The notes: generated from the sequence alone by a model not told the origin. Shown: positions 20,491 to 31,999, counted from the first letter of the stretch. The stretch is 64,000 nt of DNA from Scolanthus callimorphus (GCA_033964015.1 CM066912.1:30528532-30592531); one strand, 5' to 3'. A program made the numbers and translations.

Positions 20491-23400
20491 CTAGAAAAAT
20501 GGACACAGAAACAAATGTATTTGTCAATGCAAATAGACGTTCTGTAATCATTTTCAGCTGGTTAGAGCGAATGTCGGCAGGGCTGGAAACTGGCGACCAA
20601 AGTGCAAAAAACTAGTCGCCTGAACATAACTTTTGGTCGCCAGGTGGCATCAAATTTGAAGAGTACAAAAGTATTTGGTCCTGGCGCCTAAGCTCAATTT
20701 GTTAGTCGCCTAGCCCTGATTTGTGGTCGCCCAGACGACCAGCTGGTTCGGGGGTGGAAGATGAATTGGTTTGATAAACTTGGTGACAAATGAGAATGCA
20801 AATAACGTAAATTACAAAGTAATTTTCAACACTCATCTGAAACCCGGTTGGTTACGAATGTCTATGTTGATTATGAAAAAAGCCAAAACATAAACAATGA
20901 AAATAACCTTATGAACATGGTGTTACAGGAGCTTCAGTCGTATGGCTTGTAGGTTTGTATATTACACCTACGTTGAACAATAGAAACTGTTTTTGGTTCG
21001 GGATCCGGGATCCAAAACTTCTGTGGATCCCTTTACATGGGCCGAACTGTTTCTAAAAAATAGCTTGGTCAGTAAAAAACGCTGCCTCAAGAATGTATCT
21101 CAGATGGAAACTCCAACTCATGGGATCCTGGTGTAGCAGTGCCGTATAATCTGGCCTATTCTTCTACATTGTGAAATGTGTTTCTAAAAATACACTAGTT
21201 TCTGATATGTCTCTTATATGGGAGATTTCTACTTTTTAGTACTGGACTCTTGTCGGTTCTTACCAGCAGATTCATGCTCTGGTGGTCGTTCTAGTCGTAT
21301 GTAGATGAGTTTCTCGGAAGGCCTTTGCATTCTTTTGAAATCTCTCATAGGGTAGGCTCTGTCTGAACGGAATTTCAGTCGAATTTCAACACATGTCCCT
21401 CGGCGCCTGATAATATGAAATAATAAAACATCATCAGATCATCATTGTCATCCTCTTTATCATCGTCAACATCATCGCCCGCCATTCTAAACCCGTGAAT
21501 TTAATAAATTTAATGTTTCGTTCGCGTGAGGAAATTATTTGCCCGAAAAATTTATTTAAGCCAAGCTTGTTTCGCGTGAACGAAGCAACATTAATTTTGC
21601 CACTTCGCAGGGCTGTTTCTTCACAATTACAACGCTTTGTAGCGATACTTGGCAATGTTACTAATTTCAAGGTGTTTTTTTAGTGACGTGATGGATTTTC
21701 GCCAAGTTTGTGAAATCAAAACATCAACGAACCATGGAAGGATCATCATCATCATCATCAGCAGCAGCAGCAGCATCAACCACCATCATTGTCATGATAA
21801 GAGTAAACGTTCTTATCCATCCGGTAGTTTCAAATGCTGTAAGGCGTCATTGACTTCATAATAAGCATCACCAACAACATCACCAACATCTATAATCATT
21901 AGAATTCATCCACCGTCTCTCATACCATTTCTCATATCCCTGACCCAACTATCGGTAGCATAAACCTTCCCATCACTACAATTTTCATCACTGTACAAAG
22001 AAATAATACCTCTGTTAACAATATTTTCAGGCCAAAGAGATCCTCCATCTATAGTCACTTACCTGTTTGGGATTGAGAACGGCCTGGGGGAAAAGAGTCC
22101 GGATTAGATTAGAAGCACCATAAGGTTCAGTTCAGTTCAGTTTATTAGCACATATTTCGACATTACAAATAAAGTGTACAGTACAAAAAGAAAACAATTA
22201 TAGATAAAGATTTACGAAGTATAAGAACGCAAAGCAAAGTGCGCAGTTGCCATAGTAGCGCACGGCTTTCGAGATGGCCATTACCACATGAACATAAAGA
22301 GACTTACAATTACATACATTGAAATAAAACGCGTACAATTGATTTTTTTGGCATTTCCATTTCCTAAGGGGTTTCGTTTAAACTGCGACGGCGCCCGACT
22401 TTATGATATCCATATGTATACAGAATTATTTACATACGTATTATCACTTTAATGTAACAATTAGCACGACATTACTCTACATGTTTTAGAGAAATTTGAC
22501 TCACTTGGCTTTTAAAACGTTAGTGCTTCTCAAGCCACCACCAGTTTTGGGAGGAATCAGTTCAACTAACTGAAACACAGAACCATAAGAGAAAGTCACA
22601 ACCACTATCATAAACATAGAAGGCAAGGCAGACGTGTAGTCAAGTCATACTGACGTGTAGGCAAGTCACAAGTGATTGGTCCCAGATCAATCATTCCCTA
22701 AATCCGGGCATGGAAATAGATGCTTTCTCCGAGTTGGAACTGTATGTTGCTAGGCTAACAAAATGGCGGCTCACTGAGGCTCGATAAAAAGGAATACTTG
22801 CTCATAGACGAGCAAGCAGGGAACCTTTTTCAGCTCCATTAAAATAAAATGTGCGCCCTAGTCAACTACATTACGAGCTCGAGATTTCTATGAGCTGACA
22901 TTGTTTTAGTAAAATCACACTCACACACTACCTTCGAATAATAAAACTTTTTAGAGGGCAGGTTTGCACTCGAACGCAAGCGCAAGGATATCAAACTCAT
23001 TTCTATAGTGAACATCCGACGAAGGGCTAACGCTCGAAACGTCAGCAAAACACCATTTTTCCACGGCGTTTAACATAAATCTCAACCTTTGGTTGTTGTT
23101 GTTCATGTTCACGTCTCCGCCGACGCAGACCACCTAGTTTTCCCATAAAACTAGTCATATCATTTCTATAGTGATTCACATGTTAGAAAGCAAACGCAAA
23201 CACAAGAAAATCGAGAAGTTGCGTCTCATTGTGGTTGTGCTTGCGTCAAGTGTAAAGCGAGCTAACACAAGCAAACTAATTAGTATTGATTTTACGCTTG
23301 CGCTTGCATCGCTGTGATTTACGCTTGCTTTGAACTTGCGTCCTGCGCTTGTGATTGCGATCGTGACCTAGGACGTGTTTACACACGATCGCAATCACAA

Positions 23401-26400
23401 GCGCAGGACGCAAGTTCAAAGCAAGCGTAAATCACAGCGACGCAAGCGCAAAATCAATACTAATTAGTTTGCTTGTGTTAGCTCGATTTACACTTGACGC
23501 AAGCACAACCACAAGGGAACGCAACTTCTCGATTTTCTTGTGCTTGCGTTTGCTTTCTAGCATGTGAATCACATATAGAAATGAGTTTGATATCCTTGCG
23601 CTTGTGATCGAGTGTAAACCAGCCCTTAAAGGGGCTCTCGTACGCTTGCTGGCCACTCCTCTGACAAGAAAATAGCTCAAATCGCAATCCAATTCCATCC
23701 GCTCGATAACAGGTCAAAACAACCTAGAATTGCATTTGTCTAACACTTGAAATGTTTTTCTATTAATCTGGAGGATTATTTTGATGGTTACACTTTTACT
23801 TAATTTATGTCCACGGTGGACGAATATTAAGCGTGCGAGAGCCCCTTTAAGTGAGTGAGTGCACTAGAGTGCACCGCTCTCCACGAGTTAAAAATGTATT
23901 TCGCGCTACCCCAGATATACATATTATCAGGTATTGTTAGATTCATAACTGACCGTAGTTTTGATCCCTTTATTCAGGTCTCTAAACGCCTTTGATGACT
24001 TGTCTTTAAAGTTTGGATTCCATCTAAACTTTTTGTAACATATTTTTACACGGTAGACTGATTTTCCTGATAAATAACAATAGACATCAATATCAATTAT
24101 TGTTTTGCAAATAAATCACGGTAGACCAAAAGTGTCGCAAGGGGTTGTGGGAGGATTCGGTAGGCGCACAAAGGATTGTGAGAGGTTGAACTCAGGAAAT
24201 GTCCCTCCCTATAATTTAAGCGGCTACCGAATCCATCACACAACGCGCTGTCGTCACGCTCTTCCTTTCCTGTCGCACTGCGGCTTAGGGGATGAATCTT
24301 GTATTTGTGTTTAACCGTTTCATTGTTCAGTTGGTTTCCATTTGTTTTTCTGCCAAAGGGCCTGGTGACTAATTTTTTTTTAACCACAGGCAGTCCGCGT
24401 AGATTTACAGAAACGATAACACTTTCTTGAGATGGCATATAGATCTCTCAGGATGCTTCCCACATTCACGCTCATGAAATCGAAAGCAGGAACGGGTTAA
24501 GAAAACATTTACTCGTGTGAGGAAATCAATTAAAATTTTGGCAAAATCAATTTGCCGCCATTGCAAATTGTTCAACGTTCTTGGCCAAACGTTGGGCACC
24601 AACTCACCTTCCACAGGCATCCTGCACATAAAAGGATGCTTCTCTTTGCATCTCTTGTCAGACCAGCAGCTGATGGGCTTTTTCGTTGTCCAGCCAACGC
24701 AGTGTTCATTCGTTGAGCCAGAGACCTTCACGGGAACACATATTCGTTTTCCAAACTGCAGACCATCAACCCATGAAAAGTGGTTTTTACAGAACCTGTC
24801 GCTAAGCCCTTGAACAGCGAGAAACAATTTTATTATAAATGACTAGTAATTCACATTCTAGTAGGCAACTTTTGCTTTGTGAATACTACCACGAAGGTTT
24901 CACGAAGGTTTACTTTTCAAACGTGCACGTTTTGTCGAAAAGTAGTCACGTTTCTCGCTCTCTGATTGACCGCAGTTTTGGCCGTTAGTTTTCAGCCAAT
25001 CAGAGAGCGAGAAACGTGACAAATCTGGACAAAAAGTGCACGTTTGAAACATAAACTAACGCGAAAAAATCGTCACACTTAATGGATGGACGCAACATGG
25101 TAGTAAGAACTGTAAATGTCATCTGGCTCCGTTTAGTGTTGTGATCTACAGCACAGATCCACATCTTCCTCTGCTTCCATATCAACATATTTACATCAGT
25201 CAGATTCGGTCTATTGGGAGCCCTGACTGCATATCAAGATCAACTTACCGATCCACATAAATCCTCTTCCTCCACCTCGTTCCTGCAAGCGTCTCATAAA
25301 TTTCTCCTCCTCTTGATTTCTCACAGATGACAAAAGGGCGTAGTCTTTGGCGCACTGATAAACGGCTTCGTCCCATGAGGCTGCTTTCTTAACGAACTTG
25401 AAACAGTTTGAACCATGCCGCGTGTAGTCCGAAGGGCATTTGGCTAGACATAAAATGTCCATTGAGTGTGACAATTTAATAGACAGGTATCTCATTGCGA
25501 ATCATGTACCCGAGATTGCTAACTTTGAATTTACCTACCTTTTTCACTTGCTTGCGTTACAACTGCAATTTAAAAGAATATTTAAAATCAGACGCACATT
25601 TACTAGGAATGGCGCTAAATTGAAGCCGAAACCTTTCCACACGTTGACTTGAGTGACGCTATTTTTTTAGCCTAAAAAACTCAATGCAAATCCATCCTGT
25701 GATGAAAATAGTCACTCGCTATTGCTAATGGTACTAGAAATAAATTGGCAGTTATATTTGTAAAGTTTGTTGCAGTATTTGATATAATAAACAAACGTAT
25801 GATAACATTGTCCCGCAAGTCAGTCACAGAGTCTTTAACAAAACTGCATTATTTAGGGCCCAATAACCATTAATAAGTCCCTTACTTTTGACGGGCTTCA
25901 CGTTATCCTTCAAACGTCCCGTTCGTCTGGGTAAAAAGTACACCACTACAAAATACTCGCTGCTCGTTCTACTCTTCGCGACGGCGATTCCTGCGTGAGT
26001 TGCGCTTCGCCATACAACGTTCATAAACGGGCCAGCTTTCCCTTGGACTTTGGATTGCACCAGCTATGGTACTTGATAGTTGTGTACCATTTGACCACGC
26101 ATGTCTTTGCGAGGTCTTGTAGTTTGCCGCTGAATTTACAGAGATTGGCACTGAATCTGTTGGACAAAGAATGCGACAGCCTGCGTTTTCAGCCGAACTC
26201 AATCATTAATGTAAACTAAGTGCAACTCGGCCGCGACTGCCGTTATTTTGTCGCGTGATGTCGCGGAGGTTTCAAACGCAACTTGATGCGATTTGAAGAA
26301 AAGAGAGCAGAAATCGTACCGGATTTGCATCTCGTTTACACAAGAGAGTTGGAATTGCAACTCGCGCGCGTGAGAAAAATCGTCTCGACAAATGCAACAA

Positions 26401-29211
26401 AGGTAATTCCCCTGAAATATAACTTGTCGTAGAATTTTTTTCTTAATTTGTCTATTTACTATTTAGTATATAAGGAATGAAAATATGAAATAAAAAGAGG
26501 GGGTGCCCATGCTCGTTTAGAAACTGTGATGGCGCAAACATACCCCATTTTTAGTGTCTGAGGGCTATTTTGTGAAGGAATACGTGAAACAAGAAAATTG
26601 TGATAAAACGCTCACTAATGAAGCAATCCAGTTCGCTTGCAAGTTTGAACAGAACTGTTGGATGCTTCACTACCTAGGGCGAACATTAGAATGTTTAATT
26701 TTCTATGTGTGTTGACGCTACTCTTGAAAATGTGCAAAAATATGCGCACCGCTCGTGCTCAGGCAGATTAAGGCATGGGTCTCGTCTTCTTTATCAAAAA
26801 TGTGAGGGGGTGGTCAAAATGTTGTTTATGATGTATCTTACTTCATGAAAATATTATGTTTGTTACTTTACATAAACTGATGACATCAGAACCGACCTTG
26901 CATGTGTGACATTTAACCTTCTGGTGTCACGCAAGTATCCCTTTCATATTGTTTGGCTTAAAAGTCTGAGTTGAAAACCCCAATGAAACTAAACACCTTT
27001 TAACTTTTAACGTGTCTAATGGCAATGTCCTCAAAACTGCATCTGGATAATTAGGACTTAATCTATTTTTACTGAGAAATGAAAGAATTACTTACTCGAC
27101 CCAGTCCCCTGAAAAATATAATCATGAATATTTAACGTATTTTAGAAATATCTTCAAATTTTCAGATGACAAGTTGTACATGTTGATGGCCTTAATCTAT
27201 TAATAAGAAAAGGTTCCAAGAAAACTTGCGTTTAGCGCTCAGACTTTTGACAAATATGTTGACAATTCGAATTTTTGGTGTTAAGAATTGTGATAAGTCA
27301 CGTGATGAGCTGATGAAGAGTGTACATGATTGTTATTGAAGATTTTATCCATACCGATCTTATGAACAAGTTATTCCCTTGTTTTGTGCATTTTCAAAAG
27401 GAGTTGACCACCCCCCTTAGTTTTAGGTCAAAATCAAGCATTGACCCATGCCTTAATCTACCTGAGTGATAATTTGAGAGTCTTTGGTGTCTCATTTTGG
27501 GGCTTTTTATGACGATAGCTCAAAAACTTGTCGTGGAAATTTCTTTAAACTTTTTTTATAACAGGGGAATGATAGTCTTATCAAAATGGTAAAATAAAAA
27601 ATTGGGGTGCCCAATCTTGTTTTCGCGCAATATCCCAAAAAGCGACTTTTTCTTGGTGTTTCTCGCTCAAATGGGGATATTTAGCTTGCGCGCGCGCGCT
27701 CGATTGCGTCATTTTCGAACGAATTGATCGCTCGTCCGTGCGCAGAACAGCGTGCGCCGTGCAAAACAGGGGAATAACCTTAACCTTGCATTAGCCACTG
27801 ATTGAATATTTCTGCTGTCTCTGTATCTGTTAGCCGCCCTCTGAGCCAAGGCCACGATGACTTTGGAACGTGCCACAGGACCACTGCTGTGTCGATGCCG
27901 AAAGTGGTTTATATGTGACAATATGGCTCTCTCTATTGTGGCTGGTGATGTTATAAAAGGAAAAAGGTCGTTAGCATTCCTCAAATATATTTCTTAAAAC
28001 AGAATACACTTAGACACTGCCAAAGGGCATATCTCTCGTAAGACTGTCAGTGAGGGGAAAAGGTACAGTCGAAGCTCTCGTAAGCGACCACCGGGAACTG
28101 AAAATTGCGGTCGTTAACGGAGCTGGTCGCTTACGAGAACGGCTCTCGTAAGCGACCACCAAGCGGCTTCCTGCTTGAACAATAGCTGTTGGTCGCTTAC
28201 GAGAGCTTAGTACAATAAATCTAGAAAATACCATGTGATACTAATGCTTAAAATAGTTTGATTTATTTCCCGACTTCAATTGAGAATAGATGACTACAAA
28301 TATGTACATCGAAAATAGCATTTCACCGGTGCAGCTAGTATCAGTTTGGCTTTTTGGAGGAGATGACTGATGTTTTAAAGACAAAAAGTTCTGTGGTCGC
28401 TTATGAGAGCTTAAAAACAATAGAAAATCTCTGTTGGTGATTTGAAATTGTGGTCGCTAACGGAGCTGGTCGCATCGATAAGGCGGTCGCTTACGAGAGC
28501 TTGAAATAAAAGAGTTTATGTGACAATTCGGGAAAATGGTCGTTATGGGAGCTGGCCGCTTACGGGAGCGGTCGCACAGAGAGCTTCGACTGTATACCAT
28601 TTACGAATGGAATAGTCCATTTAAGAATTAGACCTCGAGCCCGAAAGGGCTACGAGTCAATAGAGGAGTAATATCACCCAACCAGTTGAACAAAAAAGTG
28701 CAAAATTGTCTAAAAAGTCATCAGGAACCTCGACAAAACGAGAAGTGTTCGACATGTTTTTGTGTTCAAAATCAGTGCTTTCGCTACTAGAGGTCTTAAT
28801 AATAGTCACTTAGTAGCGTAGCCATTCAGAATGCAGCATTGACAGTTCTCCACTTAAGTTGGGTGATACTATTCTAAGACCCCGTTCACACAAGGAAATT
28901 CGGACTAAAATGTGCACTAAACACGAAATTTAAACTCCAACTAGGCTTGGGGTACTGTCGCATGTTCACACGGGACCTGCGGTACTGGACCGAGTTTGTC
29001 ACGGCTAGGCGTGCACGGTCCCGTGTGAACACTGTTGCAAAACGTGCCAGAATTGTACCGCGCCCCGTACCGGATGAACAGGCGGTACCGTACCAGAATT
29101 GTACCGGTCTCTTGTGAACGGGGTCTATTTCCAAAAAAGTCCTCACATACCTTCAGCTTGTGGTGCAAATAGTAAGGAGCACAGCAAGATTGGAAGGTAA
29201 TACCAAGTCAT
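20150..29211 (-). CDS. Gene B: NOWA-like nematocyst-wall protein, CAP - CTLD - SEA-like - minicollagen CRD (ten exons, one frameshift)
   Basis: Ten exons (29211-29151, 27941-27785, 26156-25886, 25443-25249, 24808-24608, 24066-23954, 22569-22505, 22083-22063, 21406-21264, 20490-20150) join with agreeing phases. They encode a signal peptide, CAP (21 to about 163), C-type lectin domain (163-295), SEA-like region (296-409) and a Cys/Pro/Tyr-rich tail with two CRDs (410-522). Hydra NOWA has CAP, CTLD and repeated minicollagen CRDs and is disulfide-linked to minicollagens in the nematocyst capsule wall; the same role is inferred here. Exon lengths total 1568 nt, one short of 523 codons, and the break is in the CAP exon near 26035. 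It is either a sequence error or a decaying paralogue of gene C. An acidic reading frame starts just past the stop. Confidence 0.78.
21264..21406 (-). CDS. Gene B exon 9: second half of the SEA-like domain
   Basis: 143-nt exon, phase 2 to 1, from catattatcag to GTAAGA. The frame reads RRGTCVEIRLKFRSDRAYPM, then RDFKRMQRPSEKLIYIRLER. Gene C exon 48129-47966 has the same phases and the same layout (G-(S/T)-x-V-x-(I/V) strand, helix, k-L-x-Y-I/V-x-l/v-E strand). In SEA domains that G-S strand is the self-cleavage turn; here Ser is replaced by Thr. Confidence 0.6.
22063..22083 (-). CDS. Gene B exon 8: 21-nt micro-exon
   Basis: Flanked by a textbook acceptor (ctcttttcccccag) and donor (CAG then GTAAGT). 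Twenty-one bases, phase 2 at both ends, reading PFSIPN with split codons on each side. Because it is symmetrical it could be skipped without a frame change. Gene C has no counterpart at this point. Confidence 0.55.
22505..22569 (-). CDS. Gene B exon 7: SEA-like region
   Basis: 65-nt exon from ctgtgtttcag to GTGAGT (phase 0 to 2), reading LVELIPPKTGGGLRSTNVLK-A. The paralogous gene C exon 49463-49387 has the same phases and the same LxxxxP...GGG/GGQ..N layout, which supports both calls. Confidence 0.55.
23158..23584. repeat. Near-perfect long hairpin, about 200-bp arms
   Basis: Left arm from CATTTCTATAGTGATTCACA, right arm to its inverse (TGTGAATC ACATATAGAAATG); the loop is about 15 bp around CCTAGGACGTG. 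Both arms are built of AACGCAAGCGCAAG-like words. Transcribed within gene B it would form long double-stranded RNA. Confidence 0.85.
23626..23850. mobile_element. TTAA-flanked MITE, family 2 (intact copy)
   Basis: TTAAAGGGGCTCTCGTACGC to GCGAGAGCCCCTTTAA. Other copies: 53080-53334 (intact, TTAA both sides), 32811-33020 (truncated) and the right end at about 49185-49253. Confidence 0.8.
23954..24066 (-). CDS. Gene B exon 6: start of a SEA-like domain
   Basis: A 113-nt exon between atttatcag and GTCAGT, phase 1 to 0, exactly the phase change needed between the lectin exons and exon 7. It encodes KSVYRVKICYKKFRWNPNFK, then DKSSKAFRDLNKGIKTTV. This resembles the first strand and first helices of SEA domains (strand, short loop, L-x-d-x-S-x-x-F-x-x-L helix). 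No database search was possible; the domain name rests on this pattern and on the GT/GS strand in exon 9. Confidence 0.55.
24608..24808 (-). CDS. Gene B exon 5: C-type lectin-like domain, second half
   Basis: The acceptor ctcgctgttcaag adds GG to complete the Gly of WIG, then LSDRFCKNHFSWVDGLQFGK and HCVGWTTKKPISCWSDKRCK, EKHPFMCRM. The closing cysteines and the W(S)D..C....PF.C core are present. The EPN/QPD calcium-sugar motif is absent, so classical calcium-dependent sugar binding is doubtful. Donor GTGAGT, phase 1. Confidence 0.88.
25249..25443 (-). CDS. Gene B exon 4: C-type lectin-like domain, first half
   Basis: Symmetrical phase 1-1 exon (195 nt). It encodes KCPSDYTRHGSNCFKFVKKA, then ASWDEAVYQCAKDYALLSSV and NQEEEKFMRRL, ending FMWIG. 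This is the usual CTLD start: CP..y...g..CfkF, the W..A...C helix, the l.s......f helix and the W(I)G strand. Confidence 0.88.
25886..26156 (-). pseudogene. Gene B exon 3: CAP domain C-terminal half, broken by a one-base frameshift
   Basis: Entering in phase 2 from tttgtccaacag, the frame reads FSANLCKFSGKLQDLAKTCV, VKWYTTIKYHSWCNPKSKG and then hits TGA at 26023-26021. One frame over, the CAP signature continues without a gap: AGPFMNVVWRSATHAGIAVA, EYFVVVYFLPR, DNVKPVK, ending before GTAAGG in phase 1. 'KWY..Ik.....NPk.kg.aG.F...VW.s...aGia.A' is one continuous CAP block, so the shift lies in the run near 26030-26046. All neighbouring exons are intact and a single base restores the frame of the whole gene. 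Assembly error and recent inactivation are both possible. Confidence 0.8.
26157..27784. other. Gene B intron 2
   Basis: Contains a TIR element at about 26758-27468 (CTCAGGCAGATTAAGGCATG and its inverse), inside sequence bounded by GGGGTGCCCA words (about 26498 and 27603). No exon seen. Confidence 0.5.
26758..27468. mobile_element. TIR element, CTCAGGYAGATTAAGGCATG ends
   Basis: Inverted ends of about 25 bp (CTCAGGCAGATTAAGGCATG / CATGCCTTAATCTACCTGAG). No coding content visible. Confidence 0.6.
27785..27941 (-). CDS. Gene B exon 2: CAP domain, N-terminal helices
   Basis: Acceptor ttataacatcaccag, phase 1 in and 2 out. The frame reads ATIERAILSHINHFRHRHSS, then GPVARSKVIVALAQRAANRY. The conserved His of the CAP site (RHRH) and the AQ.aa.r helix are present. 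The donor could be GTTAAG at 27784 or GTTATT six bases further (ending at 27779); both keep phase, and I chose the first as the better consensus. The exon is shorter than in genes A and C, so the YG turn must lie on exon 3 or be degraded. Confidence 0.7.
28064..28594. mobile_element. TA-flanked TIR element with GTAAGCGACC words
   Basis: TACAGTCGAAGCTCTCGTAA at the left, GAGAGCTTCGACTGTA at the right. GGTCGCTTACGAGAGC recurs inside in both directions. Tc1/mariner-like borders. Confidence 0.75.
28877..29127. mobile_element. Short TIR element AGACCCCGTTCACA
   Basis: AGACCCCGTTCACACAAGG to CTTGTGAACGGGGTCTA. Internally palindromic (GGTACNGGNNCGGTAC-like words). A related type, GGNCTTGTCCACACTAACGC, is at 40699-41062. 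Confidence 0.7.
29151..29211 (-). CDS. Gene B exon 1: signal peptide
   Basis: ATG at 29211 encodes MTWYYLPILLCSLLFAPQAE, with a clear hydrophobic core and an Ala-x-Ala-like cleavage end. The exon stops at GAAG before GTATGT, phase 1, 61 nt. It precedes a CAP exon whose first two bases complete an Ala codon. Confidence 0.78.
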
Positions 29212-29271
29212 CACAACTTCCTATGCGAACACGTCCTGAGGTGGTAATATTAGGGTGAAAAAAAACCCGCG

Positions 29272-29280
29272 TTATATCAG
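29272..29280 (-). promoter_or_regulatory. Possible TATA-like box of gene B
   Basis: GATATAAC on the minus strand about 60 bases upstream of the gene B ATG (29211), close enough for a short 5' UTR. Weak evidence: a single AT-rich hexamer in an AT-rich genome. Confidence 0.2.
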
Positions 29281-31513
29281 TGTGGGTGGGATGATCAGCT
29301 TTTAGGGATCGAGACTGCTGGAATTGAATGCATCGAAATTTAGTGCTAAATAATCACCAGATTCGGGCTCATTCTCGCTTGTGAAGCGCTCAGAAAAGCA
29401 GCGTATACTTGGAAATCCAGGGCACTTCCTTGGGACAAGCTGACTTTGGAAATTATTATACGACAGTGACATCATTTTACCATATAAGGCCAAAATAGAG
29501 TGCAGATATGGAGCCGTATTACGGCAAAAGTCGTATTACACGGTTGAAAGCCGTATTACACTCCAGCAAAACCGGCTGTACGTACGCAGTTGAATGGCTT
29601 CCCGCGATCGTGTGCTAGTCAAATCACGTAAGTTTTCTAGTGAATCTTGAAAAGAAAAGATAATATTTCTATTCGTCGTATAATAAATAACTCATTAGAT
29701 GTTTTTTTCATAAAACGGGCGGACATTTTACTCGTTGCTCGCATTTTTCCTCACCCCTGCGGGACTCAAAAAATACGTCCGCAACTCAACTCGTCATGTA
29801 ATATCCTCTATATGTGTCAGGTATTCGCTAATTTGATAATTTCTTTGAAAATAAAGCAAAGACATATATTTGTAAAAGCGAAGCTAAACTTTACAGGAAC
29901 TGAACTTCCCCAAGTTAGTCTTACCCTAGGTTAGCACGTCCTTGTCCCACTTTCCGCAGAAGGCAAGGTTATATTTGTTTCATTTAAGGGGAGGGTCTGG
30001 TGGACCTCCCCCAGGAATTTTTCTGAAATTCCAGGCTCTTAGAGATGAACACATCATTAATTCTGTGTAAAATATGTGAGTCGCCCCTAAAGGTCTTTGA
30101 AAATGAGTTGAAAAAGTCAAAACCCTCCGCTCACTAGCAGAGTCTATGCCACAGCTATTTAGCCGGTAGTAAATAAGTTTATATGGAGATAAAAGAAGCC
30201 GACATGTCCACTAATTGCTCTACAAGTCAACATCCCAGCAAAATTGATCTTTGCTTATTTGAATTCTTGAATGCGATAGACCTAAAATACTAAATGAAAT
30301 ACTTGAAATAGAGCACGGTTAATTCAGAGGTCGTTCTCTTTGGAAGGGAAGTTAGGGAACGTAGTTTAGTTTGAATTCTCTACATCAAAACAATGTTGCA
30401 AGTTGATAGATACATTAAAAAATATCTAGACAACTTTGAGATTTAAAACTTTGGAGCAAATTTAAAGGAAATTATTATTTCTTTTTCCTGTTAGCTTGAC
30501 TGTACTGTAATTCAAGTGAATAGCAGAAACCAAGCATACAATAACAATTCCATACGATTACCCGTCATCGACATTGTATGAAATCAATTTAAACCTTTTT
30601 GCTGCGTTCTGGAACACTCAGAAATTTAGACTGTTATATGGCGAGAGGGTACACTATTTATGGCAAATAAAAACAGAAATAGACTTACCATTTAAAACGA
30701 AAATCGCGGACACAATCGAGTATTTTTCGAAGAGAAGATATCTGGCATGGGATCAATAATCAATGAGGTGGGAAGAGCTTAGTTTACTGTCTCCACAAAG
30801 TTTTGTAAACATTCTTTTGGTTTCTTTTTGTGTTCTGCAGGTACGTTATTATGGGGCATGTAACAGTTTAATAAACAAGACAGTATAATGATAAGTCGGA
30901 AAACGAAATGTCTTCTTACTTCATAGTTAATAGTGGTGAGTGGTTAGGAACCACGGGAAACTTCAATGGATTCTCACAATAATGTGGGCTGGATGTTTAG
31001 AGGAGCATTGACAGTGCACAGCTTTTTGTGTTGTGGTCATGTATAAACATGTCTAAGTGCACTCTGAATCTTACTGGCTGGATTTGGGTGTACAAACATA
31101 AGGATTCCTTGAAAGGTGAACAAAGAGATGGTACAATAACATTGTGTTAGGTTTTATAACCATCCCAGTCTTACAACTATGCACTTAGTTATAATACTTG
31201 GAAAATCTTCACAAAGGTGCCCCCATGAACACACAAAAAGATTTTCACAATATCTTAAAAATGATGTCAAATGTCTTTAAAATGTTTATAAAAAAATCTT
31301 ATGAATGTGGTAACTCAAAGTGCGATTTCAACAGACGGTTGCTATTTACATTTTACGAATTACCAGTCAAAACGAACACCTTACGAAATCGTGTAACCGT
31401 GATGTCAAGGGGTCAGCCTACATAGGTCTTGCTAGTCCATATACTGCTGTCGAAAACGGATAACTATTGACGCAGTCTAAAAGTAGAGGAGACTGCGCCT
31501 AGCGGGTCACTGC

Positions 31514-31717
31514 GTGCGCATCAAGGATGTTGCAGCGCATGATTTGGTTCTTTGGGAACCCACACAGGGTCGAGCTTCTCGGGGTGGTCAACGGTCGACC
31601 TACATAGACAGTCTTAAGCGTGACACTGGCCTGCAGTCTGCTAGCGAGCTACGGACGCTAATGTTGGATAGGCCGTTGTGGCAAGCCACCATCTGTCCCC
31701 GAGGAGACTCGACCTGA
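31514..31717 (+). mobile_element. Degraded retrotransposon fragment: C-terminal tail of a reverse transcriptase ORF
   Basis: The frame reads HDLVLWEPTQGRASRGGQRS, then TYIDSLKRDTGLQSASELRT and MLDRPLWQ, ending in a stop. 'W....GrrsrG.rs.TYID.L.rDTGl....eL...m.DR..W' is the usual tail of non-LTR endonuclease-reverse transcriptases. The catalytic part is absent. ATG-less start; a dead 3' remnant. Confidence 0.7.
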
Positions 31718-31891
31718 TGATGATGAAAGTAGAGGCCCTTTGTCTTGTAGCATTGCTTTGTTTTTGTTTATACGATTCAGGGCATTTCTTTCCATTGTGT
31801 GGTTTAAACATTTATCTTATCTATTTATATCTTCTCAATTTTTTATCTTATTCTATTATACTTATACCATAGATATACTATCTACGTAAGG

Positions 31892-31999
31892 GTTAGAGAA
31901 TGGACGCGAGTGTTCTATGGGATATAGACCACTAATGAACAAAAATTTTTGTTCATTAGTGGTCTATTTCCCATAGGACACGAGCGTCCATTCTCTAAC
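31892..31999. repeat. Near-perfect 108-bp palindrome
   Basis: GTTAGAGAATGGACGCGAGT ... CAAAAATTTTTG ... GAGCGTCCATTCTCTAAC, with no loop to speak of and a few mismatches. Flanking words (GAACATGACCAATGCCAC and its inverse near 33524) suggest it is one end of a larger foldback. Confidence 0.85.

Larger units (their letters stand above)
22570..23953. other. Gene B intron 6, filled with elements
   Basis: Holds a partial family 1 MITE (22708-22786), a hammerhead-like motif (23016-23046), a near-perfect hairpin (23158-23584) and an intact family 2 MITE (23626-23850). No further exon is needed for phase. Confidence 0.6.
27942..29150. other. Gene B intron 1, with two TIR elements
   Basis: Elements at 28064-28594 and 28877-29127. 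The second ends only 24 bases from the signal-peptide exon border. Confidence 0.55.
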
